From an uncultured Clostridia bacterium (GTDB lineage: Bacteria; Bacillota; Clostridia; TANB77; CAG-508): DNA of 5,328 nt. The stretch lies in assembly GCA_934169535.1 (NCBI GenBank), contig CAKPOC010000063.1, positions 1-5,328 on the forward strand, read 5' to 3'. The notes below the pieces were generated by a model. It was not told the origin of the DNA. It was given only the letters and a program-made list of their open reading frames with translations, and made no database searches. Below are positions 1 to 5,328 of this stretch, piece after piece (position 1 is the first letter of the stretch; every line of letters begins with the position of its first letter). Made by a program: the position numbers and the translations under genes.

Positions 1-990
1 TGCTGGATCTAATACATCTGGTCTATTTGTAGCGGCTATAATAATAATTCCTTCATTAGCTCCAAATCCATCCATTTCTGTAAGAAGTTGGTTTAATGTT
101 TGCTCTCTTTCATCATGGCCACCACCAAGACCTGTTCCTCTTTGACGACCAACTGCATCTATTTCATCAATAAAAATTAAGCAAGGTGCATTTCTTTTAG
201 CCTCTTTAAACATATCTCTAACTCTTGAAGCACCAACACCTACGAATAATTCAACAAAGTCTGAACCACTTATGTAGAAAAATGGTACATTTGCTTCGCC
301 TGCAATAGCCTTTGCAATAAGGGTTTTACCTGTTCCTGGTTCTCCACAAAGTAAAACTCCTTTTGGTACTTTTGCTCCCATTTTATAGAATTCTTCTGGA
401 TTTTTTAAAATTTCTGCAATTTCTATCATTTCTTGTTTTTCTTCTTCTAATCCAGCAACATCTTCAAATTTTATTTTAGGTTTGCCCTCTTCATCTTCGT
501 AAACTTTACCTTTATCTCCTATGTCGTACATTTTTAATATTACAACAAATAAAGCAAGCATTAATATTGTTGGAAGAAAATTAAATATTCCTGATACTAC
601 TGTTTTTAAAGCACTTGCATTCTCTTGTATTAATTCTATTTCATTTCCTTCTTTTACTTTTTCCTGTACTAATTCTATGAAAGCTTGCGTGCTAGGAATT
701 ATTCCCCTTTTAGGTTCTTCCGAATCTTTTAAAGTCACTTTTACCGTTGTGCTTCCTACTGTCATTTTTATTTTTGTAACATTGCCTTCATTTATTTGTT
801 TTATTAATTCTGTATATGCTATCTCATCTTCAGGTATTGTGTCTTCTTCATTTTTATTTGCTACTGAAAAATAATATATACCTCCTGCAACACACAAAAT
901 AATTAACAAAACTATTGCTGCTATAAGTAATTTCTTTTTATTATTTTTCTTCTTGCCTTTATTCTCATCAAAGTTATTATTTTTTTTCAA
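1..990 (-). CDS. ftsH: ATP-dependent zinc metalloprotease FtsH, N-terminal part (cut by window edge)
   Basis: FtsH is a hexameric, membrane-anchored AAA+ protease that extracts and degrades misfolded or short-lived membrane and cytosolic proteins. The first 330 codons are visible. A Lys/Asn-rich cytoplasmic start is followed by membrane helix 1 (about 21-41), an extracytoplasmic domain (about 42-134), helix 2 (about 135-153) and the AAA+ module. That module shows FEDVAG (175-180), Walker A GEPGTGKT (216-223), the pore-loop region FVGVGASRVRD (249-259), Walker B IFIDEID (272-278), GGGHDEREQTLNQLL (289-303) and the start of the second region of homology, AATNRPDVLDPA (319-330). The arginine fingers, HEXXH zinc site and protease domain lie beyond position 1. 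The start is TTG: no ATG or GTG occurs between it and the in-frame TAA upstream (1021-1023), and GAGG sits 8 nt before it. Walker A has Glu where most FtsH proteins have Pro. The gene follows the DUF1189 locus by 23 bp. Identity is certain; whether it is the only ftsH of the genome is unknown. Confidence 0.97.
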   Translation of the reverse strand, partial: MKKNNNFDENKGKKKNNKKKLLIAAIVLLIILCVAGGIYYFSVANKNEEDTIPEDEIAYTELIKQINEGNVTKIKMTVGSTTVKVTLKDSEEPKRGIIPSTQAFIELVQEKVKEGNEIELIQENASALKTVVSGIFNFLPTILMLALFVVILKMYDIGDKGKVYEDEEGKPKIKFEDVAGLEEEKQEMIEIAEILKNPEEFYKMGAKVPKGVLLCGEPGTGKTLIAKAIAGEANVPFFYISGSDFVELFVGVGASRVRDMFKEAKRNAPCLIFIDEIDAVGRQRGTGLGGGHDEREQTLNQLLTEMDGFGANEGIIIIAATNRPDVLDPA

Positions 991-998
991 TTTAAAAA

Positions 999-1005
999 CC
1001 TCTTT
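999..1005 (-). promoter_or_regulatory. Ribosome-binding site of ftsH, deciding a TTG start
   Basis: On the minus strand the sequence reads AAGAGG followed by a T-rich spacer and TTG. The GAGG core is 8 nt from the TTG at 990-988. A second AGAGGT lies about 12 nt further upstream and overlaps the TAG stop of the shifted DUF1189 frame at 1016-1014, which suggests translational coupling. The TTG call rests on this spacing and on the lack of another start codon in the open frame. Confidence 0.75.
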
Positions 1006-1013
1006 CTTTACCT

Positions 1014-1283
1014 CTAAGCATTACTTCCTTCTGGTTTGTCTTCAGTATTATTTTTTTCATTTTCCTTTTGTTCTTTTTCTTTTTGTTTTTTACGTTCTTG
1101 CTTGTTTTTTTCTTCTTGCTTTTGGTTTTGTAATTCTTCATGGACTTGGTTTTGTACTTCTTTTATTTTTTCAAGTTCTATTTGTTTTTTTATAAGATCT
1201 GCTCTAATCATAAATAATGCTGTTATCATGTATATATATGATATTGCGGTATACATAACTTGAAAATATTGAACAGTCCATCC
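1014..1283 (-). pseudogene. C-terminal segment of the DUF1189-like protein in a shifted frame
   Basis: The 89 codons from GGA at 1283-1281 to the TAG at 1016-1014 encode GWTVQYFQVMYTAISYIYMI (a helix start), more hydrophobic residues, then a long tail rich in Lys, Glu and Gln that is likely coiled coil, ending in PEGSNA. The hydrophobic part directly completes the helix pattern of the upstream frame, which breaks off at Thr255. The first ATG in this frame (1256-1254) has no Shine-Dalgarno sequence before it and falls inside the presumed last helix, so an independent 80-residue gene is unlikely. The stop overlaps an AGAGGT just before ftsH, the position expected for the true end of the upstream gene. 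The segment is best read as the severed or recoded C-terminus, not a separate gene. Confidence 0.7.
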
Positions 1284-2049
1284 GAGTCATTCTGTTTATA
1301 ACTATATATAATAAATTTAATATTACTGGCAAAGTAATCGCATGTGCGGCCATTCCAAATGTTGCACTATATTTTATTTTCATTTTCATTAATCTTGAAA
1401 GGATAAGTCCTACTAACGCTAATAATATTGCATCAAACAATGTACTTATGAAATATACTATTAGTAAGTACATACATAGCACTACCGAAATTGATATATA
1501 CATTTGTGTCTTGCTTTTGTAAAAACTTGATAAAATAGTTTGCTTGTCCACAGAGCCTATATTATATCCTGAAAATAAATCAGAATATGTTGTTTGCGTT
1601 GTTTTTAACAATGACTTATTTTTTACCATTACCCTGTCTTTTAAAATTATAACCATATTATTGCTTGCCTCTACAGAATTTAGATAATTTTCTATTTGTT
1701 CTTGCGATAAGTCTGCAGTGTTAACTATAATATCTCCAAAAGTTTCTTGAAACTCTGTAATTTGAGTTTCTTCATCATTATTTATTGTTAATACGCCATC
1801 AGTATATTCAAAATTTTCAATATTTTTCTCAAAGTATTGAGCAACTTTATTTGCTGTATTAGAAAATTGGTATATTGATATTGCTGTAATTACTAAAACA
1901 AGTATAGCTACAAGTTTTAAAATATACATTATTGTCTTTCCAAAGCTTTCCAATCCAAAATCTTCATATTTGTCAAAATCTTTTACGCTTTTTATTACAT
2001 CTTTAATAAAAAGATTTTTTTCTTTTTTATTTTTAGTTTCATTTACCAT
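1204..2049 (-). CDS. DUF1189-like multi-pass membrane protein (frame as read; C-terminus altered by a frameshift)
   Basis: This gene encodes an integral membrane protein of unknown function that resembles the DUF1189 family of Firmicutes, judged by its layout and by the 'GKTIMY' entry into the first helix. A charged N-terminus (1-35) precedes a first helix (about 38-61). An extracytoplasmic domain of about 120 residues (62-181) follows, then helices at about 183-204, 205-221 and 229-252. After Thr255 the frame appears wrong: the last 26 residues are polar with no helix, while the expected last helix and charged tail continue in another frame (1283-1014). Skipping one base at 1284 gives a 344-residue protein. 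The ATG at 2049-2047 is preceded by AGGAGA at 2064-2059, 10 nt away, and the gene starts 23 bp after cysS. It is probably cotranscribed with cysS and ftsH. The family assignment is from memory of family features, not a search. The protein may be a broken gene, a product of recoding, or an assembly error. Confidence 0.75.
   Translation of the reverse strand: MVNETKNKKEKNLFIKDVIKSVKDFDKYEDFGLESFGKTIMYILKLVAILVLVITAISIYQFSNTANKVAQYFEKNIENFEYTDGVLTINNDEETQITEFQETFGDIIVNTADLSQEQIENYLNSVEASNNMVIILKDRVMVKNKSLLKTTQTTYSDLFSGYNIGSVDKQTILSSFYKSKTQMYISISVVLCMYLLIVYFISTLFDAILLALVGLILSRLMKMKIKYSATFGMAAHAITLPVILNLLYIVINRMTRMDCSIFSSYVYRNIIYIHDNSIIYD
1281..1290 (-). other. Frameshift site in the DUF1189-like gene
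   Basis: On the minus strand the bases read ATGACTCGGA. The upstream frame reads ATG ACT CGG; dropping the C (G at 1284 on the plus strand) gives ATG ACT GGA TGG and opens the downstream frame to its stop at 1014. The downstream frame has a TGA at 1289-1287, so the shift must lie after that codon. This places the break within about 30 bp, most likely at the CGG. Whether it is a mutation, a base-call error or recoding cannot be told from the sequence. Confidence 0.7.
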
Positions 2050-2058
2050 CTATACCAA

Positions 2059-2064
2059 TCTCCT
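2059..2064 (-). promoter_or_regulatory. Ribosome-binding site of the DUF1189-like gene
   Basis: AGGAGA on the minus strand lies 10 nt before the ATG at 2049, inside the 23-bp gap after the cysS stop. It supports this start codon and translation from a shared transcript. Confidence 0.7.
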
Positions 2065-2072
2065 GTATAATT

Positions 2073-3488
2073 CTATTTATTTATTTTTTCTAATGAATAT
2101 CCTTCTTTTGAGTCCTTTATATTATATCCCTTTTGTAAAATGTTTTCTCTTAGTTCATCTGATTTGTCCCAATCCTTATTTTCTCTTGCTTCTTTTCTTT
2201 TTTCTGCTAGTTCTATTATTTCTTCTGGGATTTGATTTTCTCTATATTCTTTAAATTCGCTTAAATATTTTGGTGCATTTTTTAAATCAAGGCCTAAAAC
2301 TTCGTCAAATTCTTCTAATAGTTTTGCATAATCTATAGATTTACTTTCATTTCTTGCAACTTCCCAAACAACGCTCATTGCCTGTGGCATATTCATATCA
2401 TCATTTATTGCATCAGTAAATTTTTTTCTATAACTTTCTATTGTTTCTGTATCTATTTTTGAATTATTACTTAAGTGTTTTTCATAACTTTCATATAGTC
2501 TTTCCAATGCTTTTTGCGCTCCATATGCTCCATCAAAAGTAAAATTTAGTTGATTTCTGTAATGAGCTGTAAAACAAAATAATTTATATGCAAGCGGGAA
2601 AATTCCTTTTTCTTTTAATTGTGATATTGTATAAGTGTTTCCTAAACTTTTTGACATTTTCCCACCATCTACTAATAAGTATTCACAGTGAAGCCATGTT
2701 CTTGCTGGAATCTTACCTGTAGCACCCTTGCTTTGAGCTATTTCGTTTTCATGGTGTGTTGGTATATGGTCTACTCCTCCTGTGTGAATGTCAAATTCTT
2801 CACCTAAGAATCTTCTTCCCATTGTTGAACATTCTAAATGCCATCCTGGATATGCTAATCCCCAAGGGCTCTCCCATTTCATAATATGGTTTTGTGGTGC
2901 TTTTATCCATATTGCAAAATCATATGGATTTCTTTTTTCTGTATCCACATCAACTCTTGCCCCCGCAATTTGCTCATCTAATTTTCTATTAGATAATACC
3001 GGATATTTATCTAGCTTTGAAATGTCAAAGTAAATTCCTTTGCTTGTTTCATAGGCATATCCATTTTTTATAATATCCTTAACATATTCTATCATTTGAG
3101 GAATATTTTCAGTTGCCTTTGTAATTATTTCAGGCTTATCTATATTTAGTTTTTCCATGTCTTGTAAAAAAGCTTTTGTATAGAATTCTGCTATTTGATA
3201 TGGATCTTTATTTTCTCTTCTTGCAGCTTTTTCCATTTTATCTTCGCCTTCATCGGCATCAGATACTAAGTGTCCAACATCTGTTATATTCATAACATGT
3301 TTTAACTCATATCCATTGTATTTTAGTACTCTTCTTAATGTATCCATAAAAATGTACGTTCTAAAATTTCCTATATGAGCATAAAAGTATACCGTTGGTC
3401 CACAGCTATACATTTTTACCTTCTTTGGTTCTATTGCGTGAAATTCCTCTTTTTTTCTTGTTAATGTATTATAAAAAGTTAAATTCAT
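2073..3488 (-). CDS. cysS: Cysteinyl-tRNA synthetase (CysRS)
   Basis: This class I aminoacyl-tRNA synthetase joins cysteine to tRNA-Cys in the cytoplasm at the cost of ATP. It is complete at 471 aa, a normal length for bacterial CysRS. The Rossmann catalytic domain opens with YSCGPTVY (27-34) and the HIGH-type motif HIGN (38-41). It continues with the conserved NITDVGHL (67-74), WHLECS (216-221), HTGGVDHIPTHHENEIAQS (235-253) and KMSKS (276-280). The zinc ligands that discriminate cysteine, by alignment with the known enzyme, are Cys29, Cys220, His245 and Glu249, and all are present. The helical C-terminal part contains the usual 'KRKEARENKDWDKSDELR' stretch that ends most CysRS proteins. The ATG start matches the family's N-terminus and has AAAGGA 10 nt upstream. 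No T-box leader precedes it: the gap to the PBP gene is only 74 bp and holds a hairpin. The gene ends 23 bp before the DUF1189-like gene. Confidence 0.98.
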   Translation of the reverse strand: MNLTFYNTLTRKKEEFHAIEPKKVKMYSCGPTVYFYAHIGNFRTYIFMDTLRRVLKYNGYELKHVMNITDVGHLVSDADEGEDKMEKAARRENKDPYQIAEFYTKAFLQDMEKLNIDKPEIITKATENIPQMIEYVKDIIKNGYAYETSKGIYFDISKLDKYPVLSNRKLDEQIAGARVDVDTEKRNPYDFAIWIKAPQNHIMKWESPWGLAYPGWHLECSTMGRRFLGEEFDIHTGGVDHIPTHHENEIAQSKGATGKIPARTWLHCEYLLVDGGKMSKSLGNTYTISQLKEKGIFPLAYKLFCFTAHYRNQLNFTFDGAYGAQKALERLYESYEKHLSNNSKIDTETIESYRKKFTDAINDDMNMPQAMSVVWEVARNESKSIDYAKLLEEFDEVLGLDLKNAPKYLSEFKEYRENQIPEEIIELAEKRKEARENKDWDKSDELRENILQKGYNIKDSKEGYSLEKINK

Positions 3489-3498
3489 AGCTTCTTGT

Positions 3499-3504
3499 TC
3501 CTTT
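3499..3504 (-). promoter_or_regulatory. Ribosome-binding site of cysS
   Basis: AAAGGA on the minus strand lies 10 nt before the ATG at 3488. It sits downstream of the intergenic hairpin and outside its stem, so the site would stay accessible if the hairpin forms in the mRNA. Confidence 0.7.
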
Positions 3505-3513
3505 CTTGTAGAT

Positions 3514-3557
3514 AATATAATATGTGTAAGATTGTTAGTCTTAGCACATATTATATT
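3514..3557 (-). terminator. AT-rich hairpin between the PBP gene and cysS, possible weak terminator or processing element
   Basis: Arms 3514-3526 and 3545-3557 are perfectly complementary over 13 bp. Four more pairs (3527-3530 with 3540-3543) extend the stem past one bulged base at 3544, leaving a 9-nt loop. The hairpin begins 5 bp after the PBP stop codon, where a terminator would sit. In the minus-strand transcript, however, the stem is followed only by a short mixed A/U stretch. The run of six T (3556-3561) follows the stem on the plus strand and gives an A tract before the hairpin in the minus-strand RNA. It could end transcription partially, act on plus-strand antisense RNA, or mark mRNA processing or 3' end protection. 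The structure is clear; its role is inferred. Confidence 0.55.
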
Positions 3558-3562
3558 TTTTA

Positions 3563-5328
3563 TTACTCTGCTATAGTATTATTTTTTTCTTTGTTAGTTT
3601 CTTTATTTTCAGTGTTAGAATTACTTGTGTTGTCTTTTTTGTCTGTTTCCTTCTTTTTGCCAATTACAACTTTTACAGTTGTTCCTTGTTTTACCTTAGT
3701 TCCAGATGCAGTATCTTGCGATATAACTTTTCCTATATTGTCATTGTCAGTACTTTCTTTTGTTTCGGATTTCATTACTAAGCCTAATGCTTCTAATGCT
3801 TTTTTTGCTTCTGCTTCAGTTTTTCCTTTTAAGTTTGGTACAACTGAAACTTTTTCTTTATGAACATCACAAACTTCTGTTGGGGCATCATATTTTCCGC
3901 CATCGCTTGTCTTCCAATTGCCATTTTCCTCTTTTTCAGGTTTTTTAGTATACACTTTTGTTTCTACTTCTGGGCAATTCTCATTTGCAACTTTTCCAGT
4001 TTCTTTGCATATTTTTACAACTTTATGGCCATCACAATAGTCAGGTACTGTTCCTTTTACAAAATATTCTGTATAAGTATTAGTACATTCATCAGTTGCT
4101 TGTTTGCCAGAAGATAAACAGATTTTTGCAGAAACTATATTACTTGGCTTTTCAAAGCTTGAACTTTCTAGTCCTTTGTGTATATCTGCCATTACAGATT
4201 TCCATAAAGACAATGCTCTATTAGGGTAATTTGCTCCTGCATAATATAAGTTTTCTTGATTATCAAATCCATACCATGATGCTGCTGTATAATAATTTGT
4301 AAATCCGCAGAACCATCTATCGTAGTTATCGTTTGTTGTACCTGTTTTTCCTGCTGTTTCCTGTCCTGAAATTTTTGCAGATGCTGCAGTTCCTCCTGAA
4401 GCACTTACTGGACCTGTTAATATAGATTTTAATATATAAGCATTTCCTTCAGACATTACTCTGTGTGATTCTTGTTTTACTTCTAATATTTTCTTTCCAT
4501 TTGAATCTTCTACTTTAGTATAGAAAGTAGGTTCTATATACACACCATCATTTGCAATTGTTGCATAAGCTCCAGCCATTTCTAATGGTGTAATACCTTT
4601 GGTTACTCCTCCTAATACTAATGATAAGTTTTCATCATTATGAGCTGAATTTTCTGAAGATGTTACAAGTGATGTAATCCCCATTTTTTTCATAAATTCA
4701 ATTGAATTTGCTGGTCCTAATTCAGACATTATTTTTACTTCTGTTGTATTTGCAGAAACTGTAACTGCTTTTCTTACTGTTATTAGTCCATCTCCATGGT
4801 TTGTTGGATTGTATGTTCCAAAAAACGTATTTGATTCATCATAAATCGTTGCTGCATTTATTATTCCAGATTCTAGTGCTGGTGCTATTGCTGCAATTGG
4901 TTTTATAGAAGAACCTGGTTGTCTTTTAGCTTGTGTCGCTCTGTTTAATCCATATGAAGTAACATCGTCTCCGAGTCCTCCCATACAACCTACTACATAG
5001 CCTTTCTTTTGGTCTATTATTACTATTGCGCCTTGTGTATGGCCTTCATTTACTAAACTTCCATCTTTATTTTTTGCAACACCTGCGAATATATGTTTTC
5101 CACTTCTATATACTTCTTCAGCTGTGCTTTGCACTTTTGTGTCTTGAGTTGTATATATTTTATAGCCTCCGCCATTTATTTCTTCTCTTGCTTCGGCAGT
5201 TGATATTCCTTCTTGCTCTGCATAGTCACTAACAACCTGTTCATAGGCAGCCATTGCTAAATATGACATAGTTCCTGTTGCAGTATCACCTTTTGAGAAT
5301 TTTATTCCTTCTTCTACTTCACTTACAG
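3563..5328 (-). CDS. Class A penicillin-binding protein (PBP1A type), C-terminal part with transpeptidase and PASTA domains
   Basis: This is a bifunctional cell-wall synthase that polymerises lipid II and cross-links the peptide stems outside the membrane. Only the C-terminal 587 residues are visible. The frame is open through the right edge, and the residues before the first Met (EEGIKFSKGDTATGT) fit a PBP1A linker, so the ATG at 5269 is internal and the GT51 glycosyltransferase domain and membrane anchor lie outside. The transpeptidase domain starts near YKIYTTQD. It has the SxxK motif SSIK (catalytic Ser at 4912-4910), SxN as SAN (4756-4748) and KTG in GKTGTT (4348-4340), all intact. Two Cys modules follow (4126-4022 and 4015-3857), then one PASTA repeat (3850-3659, VPNLKGKTEAEAKKAL) and a tail of about 30 residues rich in Lys, Asn, Thr and Glu ending NNTIAE. 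PASTA repeats in this family can bind wall fragments or beta-lactams. It heads the visible gene cluster, 74 bp before cysS. Names such as ponA or pbpA would fit, but the symbol is left open. Confidence 0.95.
   Translation of the reverse strand, partial: VSEVEEGIKFSKGDTATGTMSYLAMAAYEQVVSDYAEQEGISTAEAREEINGGGYKIYTTQDTKVQSTAEEVYRSGKHIFAGVAKNKDGSLVNEGHTQGAIVIIDQKKGYVVGCMGGLGDDVTSYGLNRATQAKRQPGSSIKPIAAIAPALESGIINAATIYDESNTFFGTYNPTNHGDGLITVRKAVTVSANTTEVKIMSELGPANSIEFMKKMGITSLVTSSENSAHNDENLSLVLGGVTKGITPLEMAGAYATIANDGVYIEPTFYTKVEDSNGKKILEVKQESHRVMSEGNAYILKSILTGPVSASGGTAASAKISGQETAGKTGTTNDNYDRWFCGFTNYYTAASWYGFDNQENLYYAGANYPNRALSLWKSVMADIHKGLESSSFEKPSNIVSAKICLSSGKQATDECTNTYTEYFVKGTVPDYCDGHKVVKICKETGKVANENCPEVETKVYTKKPEKEENGNWKTSDGGKYDAPTEVCDVHKEKVSVVPNLKGKTEAEAKKALEALGLVMKSETKESTDNDNIGKVISQDTASGTKVKQGTTVKVVIGKKKETDKKDNTSNSNTENKETNKEKNNTIAE
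3659..3850 (-). other. PASTA domain of the PBP
   Basis: About 64 residues run from VSVVPNLKGK to VKVVIGK. They show the PASTA pattern: VPNL and a following helix with AxxAL, a central beta turn, then GKVxxQ (here GKVISQDTASGTKVKQG) and a closing beta strand. Only one copy is present, followed directly by the low-complexity tail. Confidence 0.85.
3857..4126 (-). repeat. Tandem pair of Cys modules within the PBP
   Basis: Two segments share the order KIC, then xxxGKxAxxxxC (C-x10-C), a variable spacer, and CDxHK. Module 1 spans 4126-4022 and contains KGTVPDYCDGHK; module 2 spans 4015-3857 and contains VCDVHK after a longer Lys/Glu/Gly-rich spacer. Only two residues separate them, so an ancient internal duplication is likely. 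Similar Cys-containing segments after the transpeptidase domain are known from clostridial PBP1A proteins. Disulfide formation or metal binding is possible but not shown. Confidence 0.65.

Noticed and set aside
1014..1256. An independent 80-residue gene on the minus strand
   Set aside because: Its ATG has no ribosome-binding site and lies inside a hydrophobic stretch that continues upstream in the same frame. It fits the displaced C-terminus of the DUF1189-like protein.
521..1263. Plus-strand open frames at 521-874, 953-1195 and 1036-1263
   Set aside because: They are antisense to ftsH and the DUF1189 locus, rich in Phe, Leu and Ser because of the T-rich complement, and lack plausible domains.
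3550..3578. TATAAT in the PBP-cysS gap as a promoter -10 box for cysS
   Set aside because: It is part of the hairpin arm, and the hexamer 17 bp upstream (TACTAT) does not resemble TTGACA, so the match is expected by chance in such AT-rich sequence.
3522..4117. Plus-strand open frames opposite the PBP C-terminus
   Set aside because: They are the antisense of Lys/Glu/Thr-rich coding sequence. The hydrophobic look is a by-product of base composition.
4192..4404. A 70-residue minus-strand frame inside the PBP gene
   Set aside because: It overlaps the KTG region of the transpeptidase in another frame, is Gln-rich, and has no supported start.
3563..5269. ATG at 5269 as the true start of the PBP
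   Set aside because: The frame is open to the window edge and encodes typical PBP1A linker residues before this Met. A class A PBP needs a GT51 domain and membrane anchor upstream.

Overview
The window is a strongly AT-rich piece of a bacterial chromosome in which every supported gene lies on the minus strand. Low GC, AGA as the main arginine codon, purine-rich Shine-Dalgarno sites, a PASTA-bearing class A penicillin-binding protein (PBP) and a DUF1189-type membrane protein together suggest a low-GC Firmicute, most likely a member of the Clostridia. Species cannot be named from the sequence.

Reading in the direction of transcription (right to left): (1) 5328-3563, the C-terminal 587 residues of a class A PBP: the whole transpeptidase domain, a duplicated Cys module, one PASTA repeat and a charged tail. 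Its glycosyltransferase half lies beyond the right edge. (2) A 74-bp gap with a long AT-rich hairpin. (3) cysS, complete cysteinyl-tRNA synthetase, 471 aa, with all signature and zinc residues. (4) After 23 bp, a DUF1189-like multi-pass membrane protein whose reading frame breaks near 1284. The upstream frame ends in 26 unrelated-looking residues, while the expected last membrane helix and a long charged tail continue in another frame to 1014. (5) After 23 bp, ftsH, starting at a TTG codon with a good ribosome-binding site. Its first 330 residues are present (two membrane helices, the domain between them, and the AAA+ Walker A and B motifs). The protease half lies beyond the left edge.

The short gaps and common strand suggest one transcription unit, or at least cysS-DUF1189-ftsH as one. 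Three of the four products act at the membrane or envelope (wall cross-linking, unknown membrane function, membrane protein quality control); CysRS supplies Cys-tRNA. There is no obvious promoter and no T-box leader ahead of cysS. The plus strand holds only shadow frames. I see no RNA gene, CRISPR array, insertion sequence or clear novel system. The most notable observations are the one-base frame break in the DUF1189 gene at a CGG codon, the hairpin ahead of cysS, and the duplicated Cys module in the PBP.
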